From Helicobacteraceae bacterium (GTDB taxonomy: Bacteria > Campylobacterota > Campylobacteria > Campylobacterales > Helicobacteraceae), in NCBI GenBank assembly GCA_900766555.1, contig CAAFVR010000008.1:118934-182933 (forward strand): a stretch of 64,000 nucleotides of DNA. The letters are read 5' to 3'. Shown here piece after piece: positions 1 to 8,634 of the stretch (positions within the stretch are counted from its first letter, which is position 1; every line of letters begins with the position of its first letter). The notes under the pieces are model-generated. The model saw nothing but the letters and a program-made list of their open reading frames with translations, made no database searches and was not told where the DNA came from. The translations under genes and the position numbers were made by a program.

Positions 1-1
1 T

Positions 2-742
2 AGCAATTCAGAGCGCATTTTAAAATCAAATAATATACCCTTGCCACAACATTTAGATGACATATTTGCACTAAAAAAAGCGGGCCTTTGGCTAAGCCAA
101 AATAAAAATAAAAATAAAAGTGAAAATGAAAGTGAAATTGGCTTCTATCTAGATGTAGAAAAAAATTTAGATGAAGTTACCTTTTGTTTTGTAGATATTG
201 AAAGTACAGATTCAAAGCCCGCAAATGGCAAGCTTTTGGAAATTGGCGCAATCAAATACAAGCTTGGCTCTGGAGAATTGGGTAAATTTCATACATTAAT
301 ACATAATGAGGCGATTCCAAAGGTCATATCGGATCTAACGGGCATAAAGCCTGATATGCTAGTTGGCGCGCCAAGCGAGCGCGAGGGGCTTTTGGCATTT
401 CGCGAATTTTTGGGAGATAGCGTTTTTGTAGCGCATAATGTGAATTTTGACTATGGCTTTTTGAGCAGTAAGCTTAGGAGTTATGATTTTATGCCGCTTT
501 TGAACCCGCGACTTTGCACTCAGATCTGTTCTAGGGCGCAAATATTGAGCAAAAAGCATTCACTAGGATTTTTGAATGTTTTTTTGGGACTTAATTTTAC
601 AAATCTACATCGTGCTCATATGGATGCAAAATGCGCTTTAAGAGTGTTTGAAATCGCGGCAATACCGGTGATGTTGCAAGATGTGGCAACTTTTAAGGAA
701 TTTGCAACTAAAATTCAGAAAAAGGATTATTATGGATATTAA
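2..742 (+). CDS. dnaQ: DnaQ-type 3'-5' exonuclease, 5' end outside the window
   Basis: DEDD-family exonuclease, most likely the proofreading epsilon subunit of DNA polymerase III, removing mismatched 3' nucleotides during replication. Exo I is the D-I-E at about nt 194-202, Exo II is the HNxxFD motif near nt 434-451, and Exo III is the HRAHMD motif near nt 608-625, so the catalytic acidic residues and the Exo III histidine are present. The frame is open back to nt 2 with no stop, so the gene probably starts upstream; a TTG at 41 is the first conventional start inside the window. Its stop overlaps the start of the next gene by 11 bp, suggesting co-transcription. A stand-alone RNase T/DnaQ-like exonuclease is the alternative. 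Confidence 0.8.
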   Translation, partial: SNSERILKSNNIPLPQHLDDIFALKKAGLWLSQNKNKNKSENESEIGFYLDVEKNLDEVTFCFVDIESTDSKPANGKLLEIGAIKYKLGSGELGKFHTLIHNEAIPKVISDLTGIKPDMLVGAPSEREGLLAFREFLGDSVFVAHNVNFDYGFLSSKLRSYDFMPLLNPRLCTQICSRAQILSKKHSLGFLNVFLGLNFTNLHRAHMDAKCALRVFEIAAIPVMLQDVATFKEFATKIQKKDYYGY

Positions 743-1139
743 ACAACTTGATTCAAATCTAAGCGTGGGCGAGCAAATCACTCCAAATGAGCTTAAAAAG
801 CTAAAAGATCTAGGCTATAGCGTGATTATAAATAATCGCCCAGATGGAGAGGAAGATGATCAACCAAAATGTGCGGATCTAAAGCAGGCTGCAAAAGATT
901 TGGGGCTTACATATCATCATTTGCCGCTTGTAAGCGGAGCTGGAATATCAAAAGAGCTTGTAGAATCGATGAAAAATGCAATAAAAGATGACAAAAAGAC
1001 TTTTTGTTTTTGCAGAAGCGGCACTAGAAGCACGATGCTTTGGGCGCTTAGTCAACGCGGCAAAAAAAGCGCAGATGAGATAATAAATTCTGCTAAAAAT
1101 GCCGGATATGATATTTCGCATTTAAAAGAAGCTTTGTAG
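732..1139 (+). CDS. DUF442 / beta-lactamase-hydrolase-like (BLH) phosphatase-fold protein
   Basis: 135-residue soluble protein of the TIGR01244/DUF442 type, a cysteine phosphatase fold found alone or fused to metallo-beta-lactamase sulfur dioxygenases. The active-site loop is CRSGTRS near residues 95-101, preceded by a hydrophobic FCF strand. The N-terminal VIINNRPDGEED segment is also typical of the family. I chose the ATG at 732 because the protein from there matches the compact family start; an in-frame start at 681 would lie inside dnaQ. The substrate is unknown; some relatives act in sulfide or persulfide metabolism, and no sulfur gene is adjacent here. The start overlaps the end of dnaQ by 11 bp. 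Confidence 0.75.
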   Translation: MDIKQLDSNLSVGEQITPNELKKLKDLGYSVIINNRPDGEEDDQPKCADLKQAAKDLGLTYHHLPLVSGAGISKELVESMKNAIKDDKKTFCFCRSGTRSTMLWALSQRGKKSADEIINSAKNAGYDISHLKEAL

Positions 1140-1151
1140 TTTTGTAGATGT

Positions 1152-1160
1152 GGGGGGGGG
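1152..1160. repeat. G9 homopolymer in a convergent intergenic region
   Basis: A run of nine G lies in the 214-bp gap between the phosphatase gene and tsf, whose 3' ends face each other. G8-G12 tracts are slippage-prone in Helicobacter and Campylobacter. No recognised gene crosses it; the only ORF through it on the plus strand is 23 codons (1148-1219) with no ribosome binding site. The same gap holds an AGATCGGATCT word (1179-1189) and three imperfect copies of a GGGGAGATA unit (about 1274-1299). I see no convincing gene or terminator in the rest of the gap. Confidence 0.7.
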
Positions 1161-1353
1161 CTTTTAAATTTTTAAATCAGATCGGATCTATCATCTTAGA
1201 TTACAAAAGTACAATATGAGAAGAGTGCGTGATTGTATTTGTAAAGCGCAAGGGCCTCTCATCACTCACTCGCCTACCTACCAGGGGAGATAGGGGAGAT
1301 AGGGAGATGTGAGCAATGCCTGCGAGTTCGTGGGCTGCTAAGACAGGTGGGTC

Positions 1354-2436
1354 TTATTTTATTTGAGCGGCGACTTCGCTTGCGAAATCTTCGTCCTTTT
1401 TTTCGATACCTTCGCCTAGTTCAAATCTTATGTAATCTAGGATTTCGATATTGTCATTTAATTCTTCGCTTTGATTTTTTAGCACATCAGCTATCGTTTT
1501 TTTATCATCCATTACATAAAATTGCCCAAGCAACGTTAAACGGCTGTCCAAAATAGTGTTATCAGCTAAGAAACGATCAATTTGTCCTGGCAGGATTTTG
1601 TCCCAGATCGCTTCTGGCTTTTTTTGCTCGCGCAGGATTTGTTTTAATTCTTCTTCTTTTTTGGCTAGCACTTCATCTGTTATTTCGGCGCGACTTACGT
1701 ATTCTGGGATAACTACTTTTGGTTTGCCAAGTCTTGCATTTTCTTCATTTTGTTTTTCTAACTCGCCCTTTAGTGCAGCTTTTTCAGCGGCGATAAATTC
1801 AGGCGAAAAGCCCTTATGGCAAATATAAACTGGCTTCATAGCTGCAGCATGCATACATAGATTTCTAACTAGCGTTGCTATTTTTTCTTTATTTTGCTCA
1901 TTTTTAAAACGCGCCAATATCAAAACACCAACTTTATTATTTGAATGGATATAACCATTTAGGATTTTTTGGCTTGGTGGATTGCAGCTACAAGCGGAAG
2001 TATCTAGGCGCTTTATTTTTCGTATTTTGATATTTTCGCCAATTTTTGAGATTTGCTCATGTAAGAAATCTTGAAATTTTGCTCCATCTATTTGCGCGGA
2101 ATCTAGCTGTTCTGGATCTTTGATATTGTTTGTAAAGACTAGATCTGTAGTTTTTTGTACCAAATTTTTAAAGAGGTCATTTTTGGCCGCAAAGTCTGTT
2201 TCGCTATTTATTTCAAGTAGCACGCCGCTTGATAGATCCGGAGATAATTTCATGGATATTACGCCCTCAGCGGCTATTCTGTCGGCTTTTTTGGCCGCTT
2301 TGCTAAGGCCTTTTTCGCGCAGAAAAGATACAGCTTTATCAATATCGCCATTGCATTCTACGAGTGCATTTTTGCAATCCATCATGCCAGCATCTGTCAT
2401 TTCGCGCAGTTGTTTTACAAGTTGTGCTGATATCAT
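1354..2436 (-). CDS. tsf: Translation elongation factor Ts
   Basis: EF-Ts, the nucleotide exchange factor that regenerates EF-Tu-GTP. The N-terminal UBA-like domain carries the diagnostic TDAGMMDCKNAL block at residues 14-25, followed by KAVSFLREKG. The core contains the NSETDFAAKND motif near residues 77-87 that contacts EF-Tu. At 360 residues it is the long form usual in Campylobacterota. The start codon overlaps the rpsB stop by 4 bp, the classical rpsB-tsf pair, so the two are translationally coupled. No clear rho-independent terminator follows. Confidence 0.97.
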   Translation of the reverse strand: MISAQLVKQLREMTDAGMMDCKNALVECNGDIDKAVSFLREKGLSKAAKKADRIAAEGVISMKLSPDLSSGVLLEINSETDFAAKNDLFKNLVQKTTDLVFTNNIKDPEQLDSAQIDGAKFQDFLHEQISKIGENIKIRKIKRLDTSACSCNPPSQKILNGYIHSNNKVGVLILARFKNEQNKEKIATLVRNLCMHAAAMKPVYICHKGFSPEFIAAEKAALKGELEKQNEENARLGKPKVVIPEYVSRAEITDEVLAKKEEELKQILREQKKPEAIWDKILPGQIDRFLADNTILDSRLTLLGQFYVMDDKKTIADVLKNQSEELNDNIEILDYIRFELGEGIEKKDEDFASEVAAQIK

Positions 2437-3227
2437 ATTTCGCCTTTACTTTGGCTAAGTTCAGCTATTAGCTCTTTTTGTTCTTGTTCTGATATTGGAG
2501 CCTCAGGAGTGGTTTCAATATCAGTTGGCGCGGGTTCTTCTGGAGCTTCGATCATTGTGCGACCTTCTGTTATGGCCTCGCTAATTTCTTTGCAAAATAG
2601 CTGGATTGAGCGGATGGCATCATCATTTCCAGGAATTGGATAATCAACTAGATCTGGATCGCAATTTGTATCAAGCGGAGCCACGATTGGGATACCTAGC
2701 TTTTTGGCTTCATAAAGGGCTATTTTTTCTTTTACAACATCAATTACAAAGATCATATCAGGAGCTTTTTTAAGATGACGCACGCCCTCTAGATATTTTT
2801 TAAGCTTCTCTTTTTTGCGTAAAATCATGAGGCGCTCTTTTTTAGTTAGCATCTCAATTTGGCCATTTTGCTCCATTTCTTCTATTATTTCAAGCTTGCG
2901 CACAGATTTTTTGATGGTGCTAAAATTTGTTAGCATCCCACCTAACCAGCGATAGCTCACATATGGAACATTAATTTTTTGCGCATATTCTTTTAGCGTT
3001 TCTGAGGCCTGCTTTTTGGTGCCTACAAACATAATTATTTTGCCCTCAGCGGCCGCGTCGCGCACGATGTTATATGTGTAGCGAAAATAACGAAGCGTTT
3101 TTTGCAGATCTATAATATGTATATTTTTCCTAACGCCAAAGATAAATTTTTTCATCTTTGGGTTCCATCTACGAGTTTGGTGTCCAAAATGCACGCCGCA
3201 TTCGAGCAAATCTTTCATTGTTACCAT
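2433..3227 (-). CDS. rpsB: 30S ribosomal protein S2
   Basis: Small-subunit protein S2, 264 residues. The start MVTMKDLLECGVHFGHQTRRWNPKM is the invariant family beginning (shown here only as a landmark) and sits behind an AGGAGA ribosome binding site. The IHIIDLQKT segment and the MIFVIDVVKE block are standard. The frame stays open upstream to 3284, but that extension is the untranslated leader: it contains a CTAGATCGGATCTAG word and lies before the ribosome binding site. The acidic C-terminal extension is common in this phylum. First gene of the rpsB-tsf operon. Confidence 0.97.
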   Translation of the reverse strand: MVTMKDLLECGVHFGHQTRRWNPKMKKFIFGVRKNIHIIDLQKTLRYFRYTYNIVRDAAAEGKIIMFVGTKKQASETLKEYAQKINVPYVSYRWLGGMLTNFSTIKKSVRKLEIIEEMEQNGQIEMLTKKERLMILRKKEKLKKYLEGVRHLKKAPDMIFVIDVVKEKIALYEAKKLGIPIVAPLDTNCDPDLVDYPIPGNDDAIRSIQLFCKEISEAITEGRTMIEAPEEPAPTDIETTPEAPISEQEQKELIAELSQSKGEI

Positions 3228-3327
3228 AATTTCTCCTTGGTTTGCCTCCGCATCAAGCGCTAGATCGGATCTAGTAGATCCCAAGCGACCAGAAAGTTGA
3301 TGCGTGTGAATTTAAAATAAAGCGTTG

Positions 3328-3333
3328 ATTATA
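3328..3333 (-). promoter_or_regulatory. Extended -10 promoter of rpsB-tsf
   Basis: Read on the minus strand the sequence is TGATATAAT, an extended -10 (TGn) with a perfect TATAAT hexamer at 3333 down to 3328, immediately beyond the tpx stop codon. It predicts a leader of about 90 nt before rpsB. The leader contains the palindromic word at 3260-3274. Confidence 0.65.
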
Positions 3334-3822
3334 TCACAAATGCTCTCTAACAGATTTTAGAGCAGATTCGTAATTTGGCTCATTTACGACCTCAGGTACG
3401 ATTTCAACATGAGCGATATTGCCATCTTGGCAGATCACAAAAATTGCACGAGTTAGGATGTTTAGATCTTCTATTAACACGCCATAAGCTTTGGCAAATT
3501 CGCGGTCTGGGTCGCTTAGCATCAAAAGATTTGAAATATTGCTAGCACCACACCATTTTGCAAATTCTTCTGGAGTATTTTTTGAAATCGTAATTAATTG
3601 CGCTAGATTGGCCGCTTTTTCGTTGAATTCGCGAGTTTGTTTATCACAAACTGGGGTATTAATATCTGGGATTACGCTTAAAATTACAACTTTACCTTTG
3701 AAATCGCTAAGACTCACTTTTTTGCCATCGCTTGAGTTGAGCGTGAAATTTGGAGCTTTTGTGCCGGCTTTTAATTCTGTGCCACTTAATTTATGCGGTG
3801 CACCTTTTAATGTTATTTGCAT
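3334..3822 (-). CDS. tpx: Thiol peroxidase (2-Cys peroxiredoxin, Tpx type)
   Basis: Reduces hydrogen peroxide and organic peroxides using thioredoxin as electron donor. The 162-residue length is standard. The peroxidatic cysteine lies in DINTPVCDKQTR at about residues 54-65, and the resolving cysteine in KWCGASNI near residue 91, the atypical 2-Cys arrangement of Tpx. The ATG at 3822 is preceded by AAGGAAAAG. It is followed by the rpsB promoter and is divergent from the small membrane protein gene at 3871. Helicobacter Tpx is a major antioxidant enzyme. Confidence 0.95.
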   Translation of the reverse strand: MQITLKGAPHKLSGTELKAGTKAPNFTLNSSDGKKVSLSDFKGKVVILSVIPDINTPVCDKQTREFNEKAANLAQLITISKNTPEEFAKWCGASNISNLLMLSDPDREFAKAYGVLIEDLNILTRAIFVICQDGNIAHVEIVPEVVNEPNYESALKSVREHL

Positions 3823-3870
3823 GCTTTTCCTTAATTAAATTTGTAGAATTGTATTATTTTTAGGGTGCAA

Positions 3871-4167
3871 ATGCGCGCACTTCTGTTTATTTTGCTGATT
3901 TTTGATGCAATTTTGTGGTGGTTTTTAAAAGATGGAGCGCTATTTCTTTTTGGCGTGATAATTATTTTTGTGTTATTTTTGAGCTTTTTTATGGCGCCAT
4001 CAAATAGTGATGGAGCAAATAAAGAAATGCAAGAACGCATGAATAAAAAGCAAGACAAAATAGATGAAATAAATCTAAAAATAGCCACTCAAGCCAAAGA
4101 AATTAAAGCAAATAAAAAGCGTGTGATAAAAACTACTTCCAGGGCCAAAAGGGATTATGATGATTGA
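3871..4167 (+). CDS. Small membrane protein with cytoplasmic coiled coil, unknown function
   Basis: 98 residues. Two hydrophobic segments (about residues 2-18 and 23-40) are followed by a charged, Lys/Glu-rich helix predicted to form a coiled coil (about residues 48-95). I do not recognise a family. I prefer the ATG at 3871 to the GTG at 3865 because AGGG is then spaced 6 nt from the start. The end overlaps the purB start, so it is probably co-expressed with purB. The gene may be lineage-specific. Confidence 0.65.
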   Translation: MRALLFILLIFDAILWWFLKDGALFLFGVIIIFVLFLSFFMAPSNSDGANKEMQERMNKKQDKIDEINLKIATQAKEIKANKKRVIKTTSRAKRDYDD

Positions 4168-5497
4168 GCGATACGCAAGAGAGAAAATGCTAAATCTTTG
4201 GAGCGAACAATCAAAAGTCACCTTTTGGCTTGAGGTCGAAAAGGCCGTGATATTAGCGCATGCAAAGCTTAATAATATCTCACAAAAAAGCGCAGAAATA
4301 ATTGCCAAAAATGCTAGATTTGACTTAAAGCGCATGCAAGAAATTGAGCAGAAAACAAAGCATGATTTCATAGCTTTTGTGGAAAATGTATTAGAAAATT
4401 TATCAAGCGATCAATCAGATCTAGACCAAGAAGAGATCGCACTTTTTCATCATGGGTTAACTTCAAGTGATTGCATCGATACGGCCTTGAATTTGCAGCT
4501 AAAGCGCGCGCTAGATCTGATAAAAGAGAGTCTAGGGGAGCTACTTTTGGCGTTAAAAGAGCAGGCTTTTATTCATAAATTTACTCCAATGATTGGCCGG
4601 AGTCATGGCATAGCGGGCGAGCCAATAACATTTGGGATTAAATGTGCTCTATTTTATGATGAGATAAGACGACATTTAATTTTTATAAAAGAGCTCAAAA
4701 ATGACATTTCAAAAGGCGGGATAGCCGGCGCGATGGGCAATTTCGCGCATATTTGTCCAGATCTAGAAAAATATACTTGCGAATTTTTAGGGCTAGATCC
4801 GATTAGTAAGACGCAAGTAATTTCGCGCGATTTGCATGCCAAGGTGATTTGTGCACTCGGGCTAATTGCTAGCAGTTGCGAAAAAATAGCGATTGAAATA
4901 CGCGCATTGCAACGAAGTGAAATTGGCGAAGTTAGAGAATTTTTTGACATTGAGCAAAAAGGCAGCTCGGCTATGCCGCATAAGCGCAACCCGATTTTGT
5001 CAGAAAATATAACGGGGCTTTGCCGAGTTGTGCGCGCCTTTGTGACTCCAGCGCTTGAGAATGTGGCACTTTGGCATGAGCGCGATATGAGCCATTCAAG
5101 TGTAGAGCGCTTTATGTTTAGGGATTGTTTTGTGACATTGGATTTTTTATTGCATCGTTTAAGCGGCGTAATAAAAGAGCTGCAAATTAATCCTAAAAAT
5201 ATGCTTAGAAATATTTATGCAAGCGGCGGGCTAATTTTTTCTCAAAAAATACTTTTGGAGCTTTGCAATATTATGCCAAGAGCTGAAGCTTATAAAGTCG
5301 TGCAAAATAATGCAAAAAAAGTGTGGACTCTTTTGGAAAATGGACAGAACTTAAACTGGGATGAATTTTATAATGCCTTATGTCAAGATAGCGCAGTTTG
5401 CGCAGCTATAGATCCGCAAAAACTTAAAAGCTATTTTGAGATTGATGCTTTTTTAAAACATACAGATTTTATTTTTGCCCGGATATTTGATCATTGA
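4160..5497 (+). CDS. purB: Adenylosuccinate lyase
   Basis: Fumarase/aspartase superfamily enzyme acting twice in purine synthesis: it splits SAICAR to AICAR plus fumarate and adenylosuccinate to AMP plus fumarate. The signature GSSAMPHKRNP lies near residues 267-277, in the flexible catalytic loop, and the conserved TSSDCIDTA block is near residue 96. 445 residues, usual length. I chose the second of two adjacent ATG codons (4160) because it gives the family start MIERYAR and better spacing from AAAAGGG. It overlaps the upstream membrane protein gene and converges with the RDD gene. Confidence 0.96.
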   Translation: MIERYAREKMLNLWSEQSKVTFWLEVEKAVILAHAKLNNISQKSAEIIAKNARFDLKRMQEIEQKTKHDFIAFVENVLENLSSDQSDLDQEEIALFHHGLTSSDCIDTALNLQLKRALDLIKESLGELLLALKEQAFIHKFTPMIGRSHGIAGEPITFGIKCALFYDEIRRHLIFIKELKNDISKGGIAGAMGNFAHICPDLEKYTCEFLGLDPISKTQVISRDLHAKVICALGLIASSCEKIAIEIRALQRSEIGEVREFFDIEQKGSSAMPHKRNPILSENITGLCRVVRAFVTPALENVALWHERDMSHSSVERFMFRDCFVTLDFLLHRLSGVIKELQINPKNMLRNIYASGGLIFSQKILLELCNIMPRAEAYKVVQNNAKKVWTLLENGQNLNWDEFYNALCQDSAVCAAIDPQKLKSYFEIDAFLKHTDFIFARIFDH

Positions 5498-5955
5498 TTT
5501 TTCGTTTTTTTGCGGCGCACTTTTATTACAACAGTATTGGCCATTTTGTCATGCCAGCCCTGACCTTTTGGATCAAAAGCTATCCAAATAAAACCTAAAT
5601 AAGCAAAAGTAGCAGATACACAATATCCAATGAGGCGCCATATGCTTCGCCAAAAACCTATAGTTTCATGAGTTGTGGCATTAACTATTTTGATCTTACA
5701 AATTATTTTGCCAGGCGTTGCTCCAAAACCATGCCAAAAGGCGATAGTCACAGCGATAATAACAATTAACCAAAAAATAATGGGGCAATCTAGAAAGAAT
5801 AAAAATGCCGGCGTAGATCCGCTGTCATAAGAGTCTGAGATAGTGATTATCGTAATTGTTCCAATAGTTACGACTGAAAATAATATTATAAAATCAATTA
5901 CAGTGGCTAATAGACGTATCCAAAAGCCCGCATATTCTAGTGGCTCATTTTGCAT
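5491..5955 (-). CDS. RDD-family membrane protein
   Basis: 154-residue inner-membrane protein with the RDD fold: the RDD-like Arg/Asp motif is seen as GFWIRLLATVIDF in the first helix (residues 11-23), then a hydrophobic segment around 49-72, and the G-x-T-P-G-K loop before a third segment. RDD proteins are poorly understood; some act in ion transport or membrane homeostasis. It lies 16 bp after the flgE-like gene and may be read from the same flagellar operon. Its 3' end overlaps purB by 7 bp on the opposite strand. A second RDD gene lies at 57393. Confidence 0.75.
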   Translation of the reverse strand: MQNEPLEYAGFWIRLLATVIDFIILFSVVTIGTITIITISDSYDSGSTPAFLFFLDCPIIFWLIVIIAVTIAFWHGFGATPGKIICKIKIVNATTHETIGFWRSIWRLIGYCVSATFAYLGFIWIAFDPKGQGWHDKMANTVVIKVRRKKTKNQ

Positions 5956-5971
5956 GTTTCTCCTATCGTTT

Positions 5972-7774
5972 TTAACGTTTTAGGTTGATCGCTTCTTTCA
6001 TTAAATCATCGCCAGCGCCAAATGCTTTGGACGCCATCATATAACCTTTTTGCATCAATATCAAATCTGTTAGCGCGCGCGTTACATCCGTATTTGAACC
6101 CTCAAGATGCTTGTACATAACTCGACCATATTTCAAATGTCCGCTTTCTTCATCCCAACCCAAAATAGCTGCGCCACTTAGGATCTTATTTTGCCCATCG
6201 GGGCCAGTTCGTTGCGCCATTTCAAACATATTATTACCCACATTTACAAGGCCCTGGTCATTTACAAAAGAGGCTATGCCCACGCGACCAAATGGCTTAC
6301 TTATACCGTTGCTAAAATACAGGTGAATTATGCCATTTTCATCCACTTTTAGATCTTCAAATTGGCCAGCTTCTTTGCCGTCATTTTCTGCATTTGTGAT
6401 CTTGGATTCTTCATAGATCCGATTTGAAGTTGGCTTATCCTCTGTGCCGGCGATCGAATAGGCAATTTTCTGCTCATTTAGCGTTAATTCTAGATTTTGC
6501 GCATTTGGCTTGCTATCTTGAAAATTTATTGAACTTGTTTGTTCATCGCCGATTGGATTATTATTTAGATCTAGCACCTGCGTTTTAACCGCCCAAGTTT
6601 GGTTATTTGGATCGTTATTTTCTAGATAAAATTTGCTTTGGACCTGAAATTTCTTACCATTTTCATCAAAAAATTGCTCTTTTGCGGCATATGTTCCGAT
6701 GTAAAGCGGCTGAGAATCATGCGTTTGACCCTCTTTTAGCTCAAGTCCCGCGGCATTTAGGCCTAACTCATCTATGATATCGCCATTTATCGTAAGCCTT
6801 GAATCATCATTATTTTTTAAACTAAAGCGTAATTTGGATGGATCTGCGCTGTCTTTTATGACATCTAGATCCAAATTAGCCCTATCTTTTAGCAATTGCT
6901 TCAATTCGCCAAAAGTTTTGAACTCGTTATTTTCAGCCCCACCCAAGCCATATTTGAAGTCAAAATCGCGTTTTTCACCCGGGATTTTATAGCCATTTTC
7001 ATCTTGTGCATCTTTTTCTAAACTTATGTGAAAAGAGCCATTTTTTAGCGCATTTAGCGGCGTTTTGCGATAGCCAAATAGTGCATTTATGTCTAGATTA
7101 TTTAATAGATCCAAATTGATTTGTGAATCATTTGGTGACAAATAATCGCTCAAAGTTGTGGAATCTTGCTCTGGATTTAAATTTAACGTCAGATCTAACT
7201 TTGTTGTGGCAACGGGTTTATAAGTTATTTCAGCTGGGATTTGAAGCGGTTTTAAATCATTGCTAGCTAGTGCTTTATTGTCGTCTTCTTCGCTTGCGCT
7301 GCCATCAAATGTGCCATTTTTGATTTTGCCAAGATCTATACCATAAACATAATAGCCGCTTGAATTTACGATGTAACCATCGCCATCGCGCGTGAAACTG
7401 CCATCGCGAGTAAAGAAATTTTGCCTATTTGCTTCTGCTGCATCTTTTATGATTTTGTATTCGCCATTTGCATTTTTGCCAACTACAAACCAGCCCTTGC
7501 CCTCATAGGCCATGTCAAATTGGCCATCGCTTGGGCGATATACGCCAGATTTTGTAGAAATCGCATTGCTTGAGGCCACGACGCCTACACTTGTGTCATT
7601 ACTAATTGTATTTTGACCTAATGAATCTATATGTTGAGTCATTAGTGTTTTGAACTCTGGAGATGTGGCGCGATAGCCATTTGTATTTACATTTGCAATG
7701 TTATTTGAGATCGCATCAATGCCAAATTGATGAGATTTAATCCCGCTATAAGCGCTTAGAACTGATCCATTCAT
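5972..7774 (-). CDS. Flagellar hook-basal body protein, FlgE homologue
   Basis: 600-residue axial flagellar protein. The N-terminus (MNGSVLSAYSGIK, then AISNNIANVNTNGYRA) is the flagellar rod/hook family signature, and the C-terminal helix VTRALTDLILMQKGYMMASKA is the matching coiled-coil end; the middle is variable. It is third in the fliK-flgD-flgE order seen in Helicobacter and Campylobacter, where this FlgE-like protein is distinct from the main hook subunit (here at 32783). The start lies 8 bp after flgD. It is expected to be secreted by the flagellar export apparatus. Its precise role beside the main hook protein is an inference. Confidence 0.88.
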   Translation of the reverse strand: MNGSVLSAYSGIKSHQFGIDAISNNIANVNTNGYRATSPEFKTLMTQHIDSLGQNTISNDTSVGVVASSNAISTKSGVYRPSDGQFDMAYEGKGWFVVGKNANGEYKIIKDAAEANRQNFFTRDGSFTRDGDGYIVNSSGYYVYGIDLGKIKNGTFDGSASEEDDNKALASNDLKPLQIPAEITYKPVATTKLDLTLNLNPEQDSTTLSDYLSPNDSQINLDLLNNLDINALFGYRKTPLNALKNGSFHISLEKDAQDENGYKIPGEKRDFDFKYGLGGAENNEFKTFGELKQLLKDRANLDLDVIKDSADPSKLRFSLKNNDDSRLTINGDIIDELGLNAAGLELKEGQTHDSQPLYIGTYAAKEQFFDENGKKFQVQSKFYLENNDPNNQTWAVKTQVLDLNNNPIGDEQTSSINFQDSKPNAQNLELTLNEQKIAYSIAGTEDKPTSNRIYEESKITNAENDGKEAGQFEDLKVDENGIIHLYFSNGISKPFGRVGIASFVNDQGLVNVGNNMFEMAQRTGPDGQNKILSGAAILGWDEESGHLKYGRVMYKHLEGSNTDVTRALTDLILMQKGYMMASKAFGAGDDLMKEAINLKR

Positions 7775-7782
7775 GCTAGATC

Positions 7783-8622
7783 CTATCTTTTTGCATCATT
7801 TAAAGCAAAAGTAGTTCCCTTGTCATAAAATTCCATCGCAGAATCAAGCGGAGCCATCAGATCTCCCATTTTTAACATCGGCTTACCATTGTCAAATAAC
7901 ACAGATTCAACGAGGCCGCGCCCGATACGCGATTCTTCATATTGGCGCGTCTCGCTATCTAGATTGTATTGCGCTTTTATAAAATAGCTCCCAACATCTG
8001 CTTTTTTACCGCTGTCATTTAACCCATCCCATTGGAAATGCAAATAGCCCGCTTGTTTATCTTTATCTTTTAGCGATATTGTTTTTATAAGTTGTTTGTC
8101 GCTATTAAATATTTCTATTGTTGGATTACCCTTTGTGGCATCAATTGGACTGTCAAAATAGAGCGAAAAATCAAGCTTATTGCCATCAAAATTAACTCCA
8201 TCAATATTTGTTTCAGCCACCTTGCCAATAATTTTTAGCGCTCCAAGTGAGCTTAGATGCGAAAGTGAAGCATTACTTTGCGTATTTTGATTTAGACTTT
8301 GGCTTATGCTTTCTAATGTGCCTTTTAAATCATTTTGAAATGTCTTAAGAGCCTCATTTGCTTCTTTGCTAGCCTTCATTGCTTCGGCTACTTCTTTCAT
8401 CGTTTTTTTATTTTCTTCTTGCATTTCAACTTGCGTTAATTGCGCCGTTTGCGTGATTATTTTGTCCGTTTCCATCGGCGCTGTTGGATCTTGATTTTTT
8501 AATTGCTCTAGAAAAAGCCTCATAAAAGCATCATGATTTAATCCATTGGCCACTTCGTCATTTTTCCCAGCTTTTGCTGCCGCTGCGGCTTTTTGCCCGC
8601 TAATTTGCGCTAGATCTACCAT
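7783..8622 (-). CDS. flgD: Flagellar hook assembly (capping) protein FlgD
   Basis: Hook cap scaffold needed for polymerising hook subunits. The N-terminal region has the FlgD block FMRLFLEQLKNQDPTAP at about residues 29-45, followed by the TQLTQVEMQEENKK helix. The C-terminal part contains the FLN/FlgD Ig-like and tudor-like beta structure (GYLHFQWDGLNDSGKKADVG). 279 residues. It lies between fliK (12 bp upstream) and the flgE-like gene (8 bp downstream) in one operon. Confidence 0.93.
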   Translation of the reverse strand: MVDLAQISGQKAAAAAKAGKNDEVANGLNHDAFMRLFLEQLKNQDPTAPMETDKIITQTAQLTQVEMQEENKKTMKEVAEAMKASKEANEALKTFQNDLKGTLESISQSLNQNTQSNASLSHLSSLGALKIIGKVAETNIDGVNFDGNKLDFSLYFDSPIDATKGNPTIEIFNSDKQLIKTISLKDKDKQAGYLHFQWDGLNDSGKKADVGSYFIKAQYNLDSETRQYEESRIGRGLVESVLFDNGKPMLKMGDLMAPLDSAMEFYDKGTTFALNDAKR

Positions 8623-8634
8623 TTTATCCTCGCT

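Noticed and set aside
3228..3284. N-terminal extension of ribosomal protein S2
   Set aside because: The extra 19 codons precede an AGGAGA ribosome binding site and the conserved S2 start; they are leader sequence with the palindromic word.
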